Both the position numbers and the translations under genes were made by a program. From Rugosimonospora acidiphila (GTDB lineage Bacteria > Actinomycetota > Actinomycetes > Mycobacteriales > Micromonosporaceae), in assembly GCF_039543385.1 (NCBI RefSeq), contig NZ_BAABJQ010000002.1, positions 124,001 through 188,000 on the forward strand: a stretch of DNA of 64,000 nt, in the 5' to 3' direction. The notes beneath the pieces were generated by a model. It saw only the letters and a list, made by a program, of their open reading frames with translations, made no database searches and had not been told where the DNA came from. Positions within the stretch are counted from its first letter, which is position 1. Every line of letters starts with the position of its first letter. Below, one piece after another: positions 1 through 8,951 of the stretch.

Positions 1-186
1 CAGGACATAGGGCGTCATATCTTTCCGGTTCCAGCCGCTGGACGCGCGTTCGGCATATCAGGACATGGGCCGGCCCGCCCTGGCCTGAGCCGATGGCGAC
101 CGGATCGCTGAACGACCCAACCGCGCCGGGGGAACGAGGCACCATGCCCCCTCAGCTGAGTGGCCCGACGCCGAGGTGGGAGCGAG

Positions 187-1659
187 TCAGGACGGCGTCG
201 TGACGGCGGTCGGATCGCTGGACTGTACCCGCGGCGCGGACCCCTCCCCGGGCTTCGACTTCACCAGCCACAGGCCGGTGAGTACGGCACCGGCCAGGGT
301 GACGGCACCAGCCGCGACGAAGGCGCTGTCGAGACCGGCCTCGAAGGACGCACCACCGGTTTGACGGGTGCGCACGATGGCGCCGAGTACGGCCACGCCG
401 AGCACCGCGCCGATCTGCCGGGTGGTGCTGCTGATGCCCGACGCGAGCCCCGCCTCCGGCGGGTCGACCGCCTGGATGGCGGCGCCGGTCAGCGGGGACA
501 TGGCCAGCGCGAAGCCGACGCCGACGATGGCCAGCCGCCACCACACGTTGCCGTATCCGGTGTTGGCGTGCGCGAAGCCCAGTGCCAGCAGCCCCAGCCC
601 GGCCAACACCAGGCCGGTGGTCACCACGAGCCGGAAGCCGTACCTGGCGGCGAACCGGCCCGCGTACGGGCTGACGACGACCATGGCCAGGGAGGTGGGC
701 AGGGTCTGCAGGCCGGCGCGCAGGATCGAGGCGCCCTGGACGTAGACGAAGAACTGGGAGAAGAAGAAGGCCGAACCCATGAGAGCGAAGCCGACCACGA
801 CCATGGCCGTGTTGGACACCGTGAACAGTTGCTGCCGAAACATCCGCAGCGGCAGCATCGGGGCCGAACGACGCGCTTCGACGGCGACGAAGACGGCGAG
901 GGCCACCGCCGCGACGGCGAAGCTACCCAGGATCACCGGTGAGGTCCAGCCACGGGAACCGCCCTCGATCAGACCATAGGTCAGCAACCCCACGCCCAGG
1001 ACGGACAGGATCGTCCCCGCGACGTCGATCGCCGGTGCGCCGGGGTTGCGGGACTCGCCCAGGGTACCCAGACCGGCCAGCAGCAGGACCGCGCCGACGG
1101 GCGCGTTGACCAGGAAGATGGCGGGCCACCCGAAGGCCTCGACCAGGAGGCCGCCGGCCAGCGGTCCGGCGGCCAGGCCAATCCCGCTGAATCCGGCCCA
1201 CAACCCGATCGCCCTGACTCGTTCTCGCGGGTCTGGGTACGCGGCGGCGAGCAGGGCCAGCGAGGCGGGGCTCAGTGCGGCGGCCCCGATGCCCTGCACC
1301 ACGCGCCCTCCGGTCAGCCAACCGATCGAGGGCGCGACACTACACAGCACGGACGCGGCGGTGAACACCGCGACGCCGGCCAGGAACACCCGCTTGCGAC
1401 CGAAACGGTCGGCGAACACGCCGCCGGACAGCAACAGCATGGCGACCAGCAGGACGTAGGCGTCGACTATCCATTGCAGATCGTTCAGCCCGGCGTGCAG
1501 GCGCCGCTGCATGTTGGGCAGTGCCGTACTGACGATCGTGCTGTCCAGCAGCACCATGAACTGACCCAGGCAGGTCACCGTGAGCAACGCTGCTCGGCTC
1601 GATCGAATGCCTGCGGTCACCGGCGATCCGGCCGTTGTCGCGTCTGCGGGTGCGGTCAA
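187..1659 (-). CDS. DHA2-family MFS drug/H+ antiporter
   Basis: Predicted 490-aa multidrug efflux transporter of the EmrB/QacA (DHA2, about 14 membrane segments) type, which exports hydrophobic compounds using the proton gradient. Visible marks are LDSTIVSTALPNMQ in the first helix, the loop motif ADRFGRKR between helices 2 and 3, and GPLAGGLLVE near helix 5. The frame stays open far upstream, but the extra N-terminus is antisense to the ArsR gene and does not look like protein. I chose the TTG at 1659 because GAGAGGGG lies six bases upstream of it. The gene is divergent from the ArsR-type gene at 1742, with a palindrome between them, so repression by that regulator is likely. Substrate unknown. 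Confidence 0.88.
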   Translation of the reverse strand: MTAPADATTAGSPVTAGIRSSRAALLTVTCLGQFMVLLDSTIVSTALPNMQRRLHAGLNDLQWIVDAYVLLVAMLLLSGGVFADRFGRKRVFLAGVAVFTAASVLCSVAPSIGWLTGGRVVQGIGAAALSPASLALLAAAYPDPRERVRAIGLWAGFSGIGLAAGPLAGGLLVEAFGWPAIFLVNAPVGAVLLLAGLGTLGESRNPGAPAIDVAGTILSVLGVGLLTYGLIEGGSRGWTSPVILGSFAVAAVALAVFVAVEARRSAPMLPLRMFRQQLFTVSNTAMVVVGFALMGSAFFFSQFFVYVQGASILRAGLQTLPTSLAMVVVSPYAGRFAARYGFRLVVTTGLVLAGLGLLALGFAHANTGYGNVWWRLAIVGVGFALAMSPLTGAAIQAVDPPEAGLASGISSTTRQIGAVLGVAVLGAIVRTRQTGGASFEAGLDSAFVAAGAVTLAGAVLTGLWLVKSKPGEGSAPRVQSSDPTAVTTPS

Positions 1660-1697
1660 CGCTGGCCCCTCTCGTGATGCGGATGACCCACACCATA

Positions 1698-1721
1698 GTT
1701 CGACAATCCCGAACTGTCGAA
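1698..1721. promoter_or_regulatory. Putative ArsR operator in MFS/ArsR divergent promoter
   Basis: TTCGACA at 1699-1705 and TGTCGAA at 1715-1721 form a 7-bp inverted repeat with a 9-bp spacer. A second overlapping repeat pairs GTTCG (1698) with CGAAC (1710-1714). It sits 21 bp before the ArsR start and 39 bp before the MFS start, the expected place for an operator controlling both genes. Binding itself is inferred. Confidence 0.6.
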
Positions 1722-1741
1722 TGACGAGGTATCGTGGGGGC

Positions 1742-2077
1742 ATGCGACAGCTGCCCCAGCCCGCGCGCGACTCGCTGACGCTCGCGCCAGTGCTGCACGC
1801 GCTCGGTGATCCGGTGCGCCTGGAGTTGGTGCGGCGAGCCTCGGCCAATCCCGAGTCGACCTGCGCCGCTCTCGCCGACGGCCTGGAGGTGCCGATGTCG
1901 ACCCTGACCAACCACTGGCGGATCATGCGCGAGGCCGGGGTGATCAGCATGACCGTCGACGGCCGGCACCGGCGGATCCGGATACGCGCCGACGACCTGT
2001 GCGACCGCTTCCCGGGTCTGCTCGATCCGGTCCTGCGGCTCGCCGCGGCCGAGTCGCCGGACGACGCCCCGCGGTAG
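1742..2077 (+). CDS. ArsR-family winged-helix regulator
   Basis: A 111-aa regulator of ArsR size. The segment LAPVLHALGDPVRLELV is the typical first helix pair of the family. It is followed by a helix-turn-helix (STCAALADGLEVPMSTLTNH) and a beta-wing containing VDGRHRRIRIR. No CxCxxC-type metal site is visible (the only cysteines are near residues 37 and 90), so metal sensing is unlikely; small-molecule control of the divergent efflux gene is the natural reading. The ATG at 1742 follows GTGGGGGC. It probably binds the palindrome just upstream and autoregulates. Confidence 0.88.
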   Translation: MRQLPQPARDSLTLAPVLHALGDPVRLELVRRASANPESTCAALADGLEVPMSTLTNHWRIMREAGVISMTVDGRHRRIRIRADDLCDRFPGLLDPVLRLAAAESPDDAPR

Positions 2078-2200
2078 CCACCTGCGCCGAGGCATGAGTG
2101 ATCGGAGCCTGGGCGGGCATCCCCCCGGTGCGCCATCCACTGTGGACGCCCCATATCGGTGCGATCGGTGGGACTTGATTCCCACCGTTACCCTCGCGCC

Positions 2201-2656
2201 ATGGCATACCCTGCGCCGGTTCCCCCACCGCGGCGAACGAATACCGCCAGAACAGTCCTTATCATCGTGGGAATCGTCGTCGTGGTCTGCTGCGGCGGCG
2301 CCCTCACGGGTGGCATCTTCTTGTTCAAGTCCGTCCAAAGCGCCACCGGGCCTGCCCACGACAGCGTCGACACCTTTCTCGACGAGATGACGGCCGGCCA
2401 GACCGAGGCGGCGTACGAGGATCTGTGCTCCGCGACTCGCCAGCAGTTCACCACGGAGCAATTCACGCAGATCGTCGATGGCCGGCCGAAGATCGTCCAG
2501 CACTCGATCACCGGCACGAACGTCTCGAACTTCAACGGTCACGTCTCCGCGGCGGTCAACGCGGAGCTTCGCTATGCCGACGGCAGCTCCGACACACACC
2601 TGTTCCAGCTCACCAAGGAGGACGGGGCGTGGCGAATCTGCGGTCGCCCGTACTGA
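2201..2656 (+). CDS. Membrane-anchored DUF4878-like protein
   Basis: 151-aa protein: a short proline-rich cytoplasmic N-terminus (MAYPAPVPPPRRTNTAR), one membrane helix at about residues 14-38 (LIIVGIVVVVCCGGALTGG), then an extracytoplasmic domain of about 100 residues ending DGAWRICGRPY. That ending and the TEAAYEDLCSATRQQF segment resemble the lumazine-binding/NTF2-like DUF4878 fold common in actinobacterial anchored proteins. The start at 2201 keeps the membrane helix near the N-terminus; no strong ribosome site precedes it. Function unknown. Confidence 0.7.
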   Translation: MAYPAPVPPPRRTNTARTVLIIVGIVVVVCCGGALTGGIFLFKSVQSATGPAHDSVDTFLDEMTAGQTEAAYEDLCSATRQQFTTEQFTQIVDGRPKIVQHSITGTNVSNFNGHVSAAVNAELRYADGSSDTHLFQLTKEDGAWRICGRPY

Positions 2657-2765
2657 TCCCGTAGCCGCGGCACCATCGTCTGCCGCGCGTGCTGACAGCG
2701 CCCGATGCGGTCGCTACGCTGGCGCCGGTATCCGGTCGGAGTACCACCGGCAAGGGGGTCCTTGC

Positions 2766-3827
2766 GTGGCAGTTCAGATCCGAGGGACAGTGCTGCCGGA
2801 GCGCGAACCGCGGTCCTTCTGGATCGACGGCGAGGTGCTGCGCACCGAGCCGGTCGGCGCCACCGAGGCGGTCATCGACGGCGGATGGCTGTTGCCCGGT
2901 CTGGTCGACGTGCACACCCACCCCGGCTCGGAAGACCCCGACGATCCCTTCGACGACGCGAAGCTGCGCCAGCACCTGCTCGACCATCGCGACTCCGGCA
3001 CCCTGGCCATCAGGGCTCCGGGCATGGCCTCCCGCCTGCCCGGCTGGGTCCACGACGACCCGCGGCTGCCGCGCGTGCGTTCGGCCGGCCGGTGGCTGAC
3101 CACGCCGGGCCGCTTCTTTCCCGGCTGGGGCCGGGAGGTCGACGAGCAGGAGCTCGTCGCGGCCTGCGTACAGGAGGCCACGGCGTCCGAGGGATGGTGC
3201 AAGATCATCGGTGACTGGCGGCACGACCAGCCGCCGCTCGCGCTCGCGGTGCTGAGCGCCGCCACCGCCGCCGTACACGAGGCGGGCGGTCGCGTGGCCG
3301 TGCACTGCCAGACCGCCGAGGGCTGCCGCAACGCCGTGCTGGCCGGCGTCGACAGCATTGAGCACGGCATGCACCTGGACCCCTCGCTGCTGGACCGGAT
3401 GGCCGCTGGGGGCACCGCGCTGGTACCCACCCTCGCCGCGTTCGGCGGCGACGTGGATCAGGTCCGGGCGGCTTCGGCCAGCCCCGGCCGGGACTGGTGG
3501 CTGACCGGCTGGGAGGGGATGCTGACCACCGCCCGTGCGGCACACGACGCCGGCGTCACCGTCCTGGCCGGCACGGACAGCGTGCCGTTCGGCACGGTGG
3601 CCGCCGAGGTCGGATGGTTGATCCGGGCCGGGCTACCGGTCGAGGCGGCGCTCGCGGCCGCGTCCTGGTCGGCGAGGTCCTGGCTGGGGCTGCCCAACCT
3701 CGGCGACGGCGCCCCGGCCGACCTGGTCGCCTACGACCGCGACCCGGTCGCCGACCCTGGTGTCCTGCACGAGCCGTCGGTCATCGTGCTGCGCGGCCGG
3801 ATAGTCAAATCCGCCCGCCAGGCATAA
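2766..3827 (+). CDS. Amidohydrolase-superfamily metal hydrolase
   Basis: 353-aa metal-dependent hydrolase of the imidazolonepropionase/prolidase-like branch. It has a short N-terminal beta sandwich, then LLPGLVDVHTHPG with the HxH metal pair at about residues 49-51, a lysine in CKIIGDW near 146 that could be the carboxylated bridging lysine, VHCQ near 180, SIEHGMH near 200, and the catalytic aspartate in LAGTDSVPFG near 270. The C-terminus returns to the sandwich (PADLVAYDRDPVADP). I chose the GTG at 2766 because GGGGG lies upstream and it aligns with the start of the beta sandwich. Substrate not predictable; a cyclic amide or dipeptide is likely. Confidence 0.86.
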   Translation: MAVQIRGTVLPEREPRSFWIDGEVLRTEPVGATEAVIDGGWLLPGLVDVHTHPGSEDPDDPFDDAKLRQHLLDHRDSGTLAIRAPGMASRLPGWVHDDPRLPRVRSAGRWLTTPGRFFPGWGREVDEQELVAACVQEATASEGWCKIIGDWRHDQPPLALAVLSAATAAVHEAGGRVAVHCQTAEGCRNAVLAGVDSIEHGMHLDPSLLDRMAAGGTALVPTLAAFGGDVDQVRAASASPGRDWWLTGWEGMLTTARAAHDAGVTVLAGTDSVPFGTVAAEVGWLIRAGLPVEAALAAASWSARSWLGLPNLGDGAPADLVAYDRDPVADPGVLHEPSVIVLRGRIVKSARQA

Positions 3828-3949
3828 CGTTCCACCCACTGCCACCACCCGTGACATCAGGATCACGACCCGTGGATACATCCAGCGCCGGCCGGCCGTT
3901 CTGCGTAGCCGCGACTTCCCCATGGGCAACTGTGGTCAGATCGTCAGCC

Positions 3950-3979
3950 CGTTGGGGACGCCGACCGGCGTCCCCAACG
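3950..3979. terminator. Bidirectional hairpin terminator
   Basis: A perfect 13-bp stem, CGTTGGGGACGCC (3950-3962) with GGCGTCCCCAACG (3967-3979), and a four-base GACC loop. It lies between the converging amidohydrolase and lectin genes. There is no long T run, as is usual in high-GC actinomycetes. Confidence 0.7.
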
Positions 3980-3989
3980 AGGCCGTGGA

Positions 3990-4484
3990 TCAGTTGGTGC
4001 TCCCCGTCCAGACAAACTGAGGCTGGGTCGTCGCGTCTCTGGTGCCGTAGACCGCGCCCGGGTTGGCCGTGCTGGTGTACAGCCAGGTATCGGCGTAGGA
4101 GTAAAGGTTGTGCGAGTAGGCGAAGTACTCGCCATCACTCTTCAGGCTGCAACTGTCGGTCCAGACGACGTTCTGGGACGACTTGTTGTCGGTGTCGAGG
4201 CAGAGGCCGGTTGCCTTGTTCTTCAGTTGCTGTTCGCCCTTGACGCCGCCGACGAAGTCCCACTCCTGGCTGGCACCGTAGGTGCAGGTGGTGACGTAGG
4301 CCTTGCCGGTTCCGCCGTTGTTCACGCCTGCGGTCAGACAGTTGCCGGTATAGGCGTTCCTGAAATTCCAGTAGACAGCTGCCGCATTCGCGGGTGTCGC
4401 GGGTAGGGACAATGCGCCGATGGCCGCGGCGGCGAGTGCCGCGGTCACCCTGAGGCGCTGACGCAGAAGGGTGCGAATCTCCAC
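3990..4484 (-). CDS. Secreted ricin-B-type lectin domain protein
   Basis: 164-aa exported protein. It has an N-terminal Sec signal peptide (RQRLRVTAALAAAAIGALSL, cleavage near ANA-AA at about residue 34) followed by a single beta-trefoil-like domain. The recurring TGNCLTAG, ASQEWDF and TGLCLDTDN motifs are the QxW-type repeats of ricin-B lectins, with cysteine pairs typical of the secreted form. It probably binds extracellular polysaccharide. No catalytic domain is attached, unlike many ricin-B proteins. Start codon GTG, without a strong ribosome site. Confidence 0.75.
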   Translation of the reverse strand: MEIRTLLRQRLRVTAALAAAAIGALSLPATPANAAAVYWNFRNAYTGNCLTAGVNNGGTGKAYVTTCTYGASQEWDFVGGVKGEQQLKNKATGLCLDTDNKSSQNVVWTDSCSLKSDGEYFAYSHNLYSYADTWLYTSTANPGAVYGTRDATTQPQFVWTGSTN

Positions 4485-4563
4485 GAATGGATCTTACTGC
4501 AGGCAGGTAGCTGGCGCCTGACGAGCATGGCGCCATCGCCACCGTGGTCCGACTGTTCGACAT

Positions 4564-4621
4564 CATCGGGCGAACCAGGTGCGCCGCACATCAAGCGCGA
4601 TGTTGCGATCCTCGCCCGATG
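4564..4621. other. Nested inverted repeat, possible structured RNA or terminator
   Basis: Inside the 278-bp gap between the lectin and esterase genes, CATCGGGCGA (4564-4573) pairs perfectly with TCGCCCGATG (4612-4621). Within the 38-base interval, ACATC (4588-4592) pairs with GATGT (4599-4603). It could act as a leader structure of either divergent gene. Nothing else is recognisable in this gap. Confidence 0.35.
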
Positions 4622-4762
4622 GGATGGCAGGCACGTTGTTGCCGAAAGCAGGCCACCGTCGGGAGAACGCGTTCGCCATATGTTCTGCGTTTGTTCGCCA
4701 ACGCGCGATGACCGGATGCGAATTCTGTCGACCGGTGATCACGCCGGCCATAGGGTCCTGGG

Positions 4763-5614
4763 GTGACCGCCGTCGAGGTACCCTTCCGCGCCCTCCCCAT
4801 CGACCAGTCTGACGTACGCTACGCCCACGGCCCCGATTCGACCCGGCAGCCGGCCGTGCCCGTCGGTCAGACCATCGAGTTCGACGGCAGCGGCAGCGCC
4901 GCCTATCCGGGCACATCGCGGAAGTTCTGGGTCCACGTGCCCGCTCGGTACGACCCGTCGCAGCCCGCATCGCTGATGGTGTTCCAGGACGGAGGGTGGT
5001 ATCTCGATCCGGAGGGAGAAGTCCGGGGCGCGATAGTTCTCGACAACCTCATCCACCGCGGCGACATCCCCGTCACCATCGGCGTGTTCGTCGACCCTGG
5101 CATCGTCCCGGGCGCCGAGAATCCGAAGAACCGCAACGTCGAGTACGACGCGTTCAACGACCGCTACGTCACCCTTCTTCTCACCGAGATCATCCCACGG
5201 GTGGCGGAGCGCTATCCGATTGCCGAAGCTCCAGACCAATGGGGCATCTGTGGGGGCAGCAGCGGCGGCAACTGCGCGTTCACCGCCGCATGGCTGCGCC
5301 CGGACAGGTTCCGACGCGTGATCTGCTGCCTTTCCAGCTTCGCGCAGATGCCCGGCGGCAACCCCTACCCCGAACTCATCCCCAGCGTTCCCCGAAAGCC
5401 GATACGGATATTCATGCAGGCCGGCCACCGAGACCTGCACTGGAACAGGCCTGAGCGCAACTGGCTCGCCAACAACCTGCGCGTCGCGGCCGCCCTGGCG
5501 GAAGCTGGCTACGACTTCCGACTCGCGCTCGGCGATGGCGGCCACAACCCGAATCACGGCGGCGCCCTTCTGCCTGACGCGCTGCGATGGCTGTGGCGGC
5601 CTGTCGACGAGTGA
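4763..5614 (+). CDS. Esterase D/enterochelin-esterase-like alpha/beta hydrolase
   Basis: 283-aa cytoplasmic serine hydrolase of the putative-esterase family (Fes/esterase D type). An N-terminal strand region carries VHVPARYDPSQPASLMVFQDGG, the usual oxyanion-hole region. The nucleophile elbow is WGICGGSSGGNCAF at about residue 170, and a late histidine (GDGGHNPNHGG, near 262) can complete the triad. The GTG at 4763 is the only start that keeps the family N-terminus. No signal peptide is visible. Siderophore, glycosyl-ester or xylan-ester hydrolysis are all possible; neighbours do not decide. Confidence 0.82.
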   Translation: MTAVEVPFRALPIDQSDVRYAHGPDSTRQPAVPVGQTIEFDGSGSAAYPGTSRKFWVHVPARYDPSQPASLMVFQDGGWYLDPEGEVRGAIVLDNLIHRGDIPVTIGVFVDPGIVPGAENPKNRNVEYDAFNDRYVTLLLTEIIPRVAERYPIAEAPDQWGICGGSSGGNCAFTAAWLRPDRFRRVICCLSSFAQMPGGNPYPELIPSVPRKPIRIFMQAGHRDLHWNRPERNWLANNLRVAAALAEAGYDFRLALGDGGHNPNHGGALLPDALRWLWRPVDE

Positions 5615-5756
5615 CCGTCATCCGGTGGGCAGCCGAGCCAGAGGATCGACGCCACGGCGCTGATACCCGGTTGACGACGGTGGGGTACTCGGCGCGTGCC
5701 CGATCGCCCTGAGATTCCCCCACCACGCCGCTTGAAATCCACCGTAGGCTTTCCGG

Positions 5757-6437
5757 GTGACCGCGTACGACATCGCCGCCAAGCTGCCCACTATCGATGT
5801 GCTGCGGAGCCGCTGCAAGTCCCTCGCGGTGCTGGAGTGCATCGTCGACGGCGGCTACCCCTACTACACCTACACCCGCAGTTGGGGTGACGACGAGGCC
5901 GCCCTGATGAGCAACGGCAGCGGCGACGAGTGGGCCGTCGTGTTCACCGCCGAGGGCGCGTTCATCCGCGTGTTTGACCACGAGTCGGCGATGACGCCCT
6001 ATCGGGATCCGGACCACGAGCTGTGGCCGGGGTTGCTCGACGGCCTCCCGGAGGTGTTCGGTCCGCAGCTCGAGGAACCAGCGTTCGGTGACGACGAGGG
6101 AGGGTTCGTCGCGACCGCCGCACTGTGGCGACTGTCCACAGGCGACCGGTGGCACGCGGGCGAAGGCATCACGTTCCCGCCGCTGCGCGGCCCGTCCGAC
6201 AACATCGGCCCAGACGGTTCCGGCCTGCTCGAGATCCTGCTCGACGACATTGCCGATCGGTACATCGCGTTCGCCGAGGACTTCTACGAGATCAAGGTCG
6301 ACCCGAGCGTGGTCGGGCATGTCGTCGCGCACCGTCCGCTCACCGACGCCGTGGTGAAGGCCCTGAACCCGGATGTGAGTGTTGCCGGGTTGCTCGACGA
6401 GATCGCCGCCATCGGGTACCCCGTCGCGGCACCGTGA
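5757..6437 (+). CDS. Conserved hypothetical protein
   Basis: 226-aa acidic, soluble protein with no signal peptide or membrane segment. It begins MTAYDIAAKLPTIDVLRSRC and has an aromatic-rich N-terminal part (GGYPYYTYTRSWGDDEAALM) and an all-helical C-terminus. Codon use is typical for the genome, so it is a real gene. I do not recognise the family; the general look (short strands, acidic, DUF-like) resembles SUKH/SMI1-type or enzyme-accessory proteins, but this is a weak impression. It starts at a GTG. Confidence 0.7.
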   Translation: MTAYDIAAKLPTIDVLRSRCKSLAVLECIVDGGYPYYTYTRSWGDDEAALMSNGSGDEWAVVFTAEGAFIRVFDHESAMTPYRDPDHELWPGLLDGLPEVFGPQLEEPAFGDDEGGFVATAALWRLSTGDRWHAGEGITFPPLRGPSDNIGPDGSGLLEILLDDIADRYIAFAEDFYEIKVDPSVVGHVVAHRPLTDAVVKALNPDVSVAGLLDEIAAIGYPVAAP

Positions 6438-6559
6438 ACTCGGCCCCTACACCTGGAACTGCTCACAACACGCCGCCCGCCCCTCACCGCGAACAGACCC
6501 TGACCGACGCCCGCCCCGGCCGACTCGAGGCACGTGCGGAGGTAGGCGCACTATTCGAC

Positions 6560-6620
6560 CTCCTCCCCAGGGAGGAGACGGCGCTCCGACCACTGGCCCC
6601 GACCGCGGCTTGTGGTCGGG
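6560..6620. terminator. Two tandem hairpins, likely terminator
   Basis: CTCCTCC/GGAGGAG (6560-6577, four-base loop) is followed by CCCGACC (6598-6604) and GGTCGGG (6614-6620). Both hairpins lie downstream of the hypothetical gene ending at 6437 and before the membrane protein gene at 6657. Confidence 0.5.
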
Positions 6621-6656
6621 CGCTTTCCGGTTTGCCATTCACCAGCATCTACAGTT

Positions 6657-7586
6657 ATGACTGGTGCACTTCGCAGGGCGGCGTACTGGGACCGCCCATT
6701 GATGGTCTTCGTCTGCGCGATGGCGGTGCTCGCCGTGGTCTGCGGGGTCGGTATCTTCGCCGATCCACGGGTCCTGACCGGCGTGCCGATCTGGCTCAAG
6801 CCGTTCAAGTTCTCGGTGTCCTTCGTGCTGTACGGCGTCACTCTCGCCTGGATGCTCTCGCTGCTGCCGCAACGTAACCGGGTGGCGAAGTGGGCGGCCA
6901 CGGCCGTCGTCGCGATGGCGCTGTCGGAGATGGTGGTGATCGTCGGGCAGGTGCTGCGCGGAACGACCAGCCACTACAACGAGACCACGCCGCTGAACGC
7001 CGCCTTGTGGAAGGTGATGGGCGCCTCCATTGTGCTGCTGTTCCTCGCGCACTTCGTCATCGGGATCGTGGTGCTGCGCCGGCCGATCGCGAATCGGGTC
7101 GCCGCTTGTGCGGTCCGGCTGGGGCTCGGCCTGTCGCTGCTGGGCATGCTGGCGGCGGTACCGATGGTGCTGCCCACCCAGGCCCCGGGGATCGAGGGGG
7201 TCGCTGGGGCGCACAGCGTGGGGGTACCGGATGGTGGGCCGGGGCTGCCGTTGGTCGGCTGGAGCACCACCGGCGGGGATCTGCGCGTCGGGCACTTTGT
7301 CGGGCTGCACTCCTTGCAGGCGCTACCGATCCTGGCGATCGTGCTGAACCGGTTTCTCGGGACGCGGCTCGACGAGCGTAGCCGGGTGCGGCTGCTGGTC
7401 GTGGCGGGCGCGGCCTACGGGGTGCTGACGATGCTGCTGACCTGGCAGGCGCTGCGCGGGCAGCCGCTGCTGCGCCCGGACGGGCTCACCCTGGCCGCCG
7501 TGGCGGTCGTGGTGGTCGCGACCGGGACCGCCGTCGGCGGGGTCGTGGCTCGCCGCCGCCGCCCCGAACTGGTGCTGGCCGCATGA
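6657..7586 (+). CDS. Polytopic membrane protein of unknown function
   Basis: 309-aa integral membrane protein with about eight hydrophobic segments, e.g. LMVFVCAMAVLAVVCGVGIF, VSFVLYGVTLAWMLSLL, GASIVLLFLAHFVIGIVVL and a C-terminal LAAVAVVVVATGTAVGGVVA. The conserved-looking signature WLKPFKFSVSF after the first helix and a polar segment GHFVGLHSLQALPIL suggest a conserved family, but I cannot assign a function. ATG at 6657 has almost no leader and the hairpins lie just upstream, so a leaderless transcript is possible. The two-component system follows on the same strand after a terminator-like hairpin. Confidence 0.78.
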   Translation: MTGALRRAAYWDRPLMVFVCAMAVLAVVCGVGIFADPRVLTGVPIWLKPFKFSVSFVLYGVTLAWMLSLLPQRNRVAKWAATAVVAMALSEMVVIVGQVLRGTTSHYNETTPLNAALWKVMGASIVLLFLAHFVIGIVVLRRPIANRVAACAVRLGLGLSLLGMLAAVPMVLPTQAPGIEGVAGAHSVGVPDGGPGLPLVGWSTTGGDLRVGHFVGLHSLQALPILAIVLNRFLGTRLDERSRVRLLVVAGAAYGVLTMLLTWQALRGQPLLRPDGLTLAAVAVVVVATGTAVGGVVARRRRPELVLAA

Positions 7587-7601
7587 CCGGGACACTGCTC
7601 G

Positions 7602-7634
7602 TGGTTCGGGCCGGCTATCGGGCGGCCCGAACCA
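7602..7634. terminator. Hairpin terminator
   Basis: TGGTTCGGGCC (7602-7612) pairs perfectly with GGCCCGAACCA (7624-7634) around an 11-base loop, 15 bp after the membrane protein gene and 57 bp before the histidine kinase gene. Confidence 0.65.
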
Positions 7635-7691
7635 GGTGGGCGCGGCCGACGGCCGCTTCTGCGCTCGCCCCGCAGCACTTAGGCTGATCCC

Positions 7692-8951
7692 GTGAGCTGG
7701 GTGGGACGGCTGTTCGACGAGCGCTACACGCTCGTGCGGATGATTCTGCTCGACCTCAGCGGCGTCGGCTACTTGGTCTTCGGCGCGCCGGCCGGCTCGC
7801 CGACGGCCACGCAATGGATCCTCGCGGTGGCCGCGTTCATCGTCGCGCTGGCCCTGCACCGCCGGCTGCTGCTCAACCTGGTGGGACAGGCCGCACTGCT
7901 CGCGATCGCGATCGGCGTCATCGACGACGGGATGATCAATCAGGTCGGCGCCAGCTGGGTATTGCTCGAGCTGACCATGTGGACGCGCCGGCCGCGGACC
8001 ATCTGGCTTGCCGCCGGGCTGCTGGCCGCGGTCGACCTGACCGACTCGATCGGCGACCCGTTCAGACGGTTCGTCTCGGGGGTCTTCGGGCTGTGGGCGG
8101 TGGTTGGCGTGCCGCTGCTGCTCGGTCTGGTCATCCGAACCACCCGCCAGCTCAGCACGCAGGCCGAAGAGCGGGCAGCGGAGCAGCAGCGCCGGCGCGA
8201 GTCCGACAATCGCGCCGCGCGCGCCGACGAACGCAGCGCCATCGCCCGGGAACTGCACGACGTGCTCGCGCACCACGTGGCGTCGATGGTGCTGCGGGTC
8301 GGCGTGGCCCGGCACGTGCTCCCCGACCTGGATCCGCGCGTGGGCGAGGTGTTCGACGACGTGCACGGCACGGGGACCGCGGCCCTGGCGGACCTGCGCC
8401 GGTTGGTCGCGGTGCTGCGCGACCCCGACGGGGTACGCGGCGACGCGGCGCTGGCCGCGATCGAGCCCTCGGCGCTGCCGGCAGCACTGCGCGCGGCGGT
8501 CGATCGGGCCCGCCAGGCCGGTGTCACGGTGGAGGCCGACATCGATCCGGTGGTCGGCTCACTCGATGCGGTGCGGGGCCTGGCGGTGCTGCGACTGACC
8601 CAGGAGGCACTGACCAACGTCGCCAAGCACGCCGGCACGTCCGCGCTGGCGCACCTGTCGGTTTCCGTGGTGGACGAGGCCGTCCATTGGGAGGTCTCGG
8701 ACAACGGAGGTGGCTGGGTGCCGGCCACGGCACCGTCCGGCGGCGGCCACGGCATCACCGGCATGCGCGAACGCGTCGAAGTTCTCGGCGGCCAGTTGGA
8801 GGCGGGTCCGACCGGCTCGGGATGGCGGGTGCGCACCATTCTCCCCGCCACGCTCACCGCGCCGGGGGTCCCTACCGCCTCCCCCGCCGTCATGCCGGCG
8901 CCCGACGCCCGCGAGGCCTCACCCGGGCCGCGCACGCCCGAGCCGGCATGA
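7692..8951 (+). CDS. NarL-type membrane sensor histidine kinase
   Basis: 419-aa kinase that should autophosphorylate and pass phosphate to the next gene product. It has four to five N-terminal membrane helices (residues about 15-150) with almost no external loop, which suggests sensing in or at the membrane. The HisKA_3 dimerisation helix RSAIARELHDVLAHHVASM carries the phospho-acceptor histidine near 187. The HATPase_c domain shows EALTNVAKHAG (about 305), the DNGGG box and GHGITGMRERVEVLGG (about 352). An extra Ala/Pro-rich tail of about 35 residues follows. Its stop overlaps the regulator's ATG by four bases, so the pair is co-translated. Signal unknown. Confidence 0.93.
   Translation: MSWVGRLFDERYTLVRMILLDLSGVGYLVFGAPAGSPTATQWILAVAAFIVALALHRRLLLNLVGQAALLAIAIGVIDDGMINQVGASWVLLELTMWTRRPRTIWLAAGLLAAVDLTDSIGDPFRRFVSGVFGLWAVVGVPLLLGLVIRTTRQLSTQAEERAAEQQRRRESDNRAARADERSAIARELHDVLAHHVASMVLRVGVARHVLPDLDPRVGEVFDDVHGTGTAALADLRRLVAVLRDPDGVRGDAALAAIEPSALPAALRAAVDRARQAGVTVEADIDPVVGSLDAVRGLAVLRLTQEALTNVAKHAGTSALAHLSVSVVDEAVHWEVSDNGGGWVPATAPSGGGHGITGMRERVEVLGGQLEAGPTGSGWRVRTILPATLTAPGVPTASPAVMPAPDAREASPGPRTPEPA

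Noticed and set aside
1..186. Direct repeat CAGGACAT near positions 1 and 59
   Set aside because: Only eight bases repeat and the left copy is cut by the window edge; no gene or site can be supported in this 186-bp end.
1660..2154. Extension of the MFS gene to an upstream start on the minus strand
   Set aside because: The added 165 residues are antisense to the ArsR gene, Arg/Ser-rich and include the operator region; TTG 1659 has a good ribosome site.
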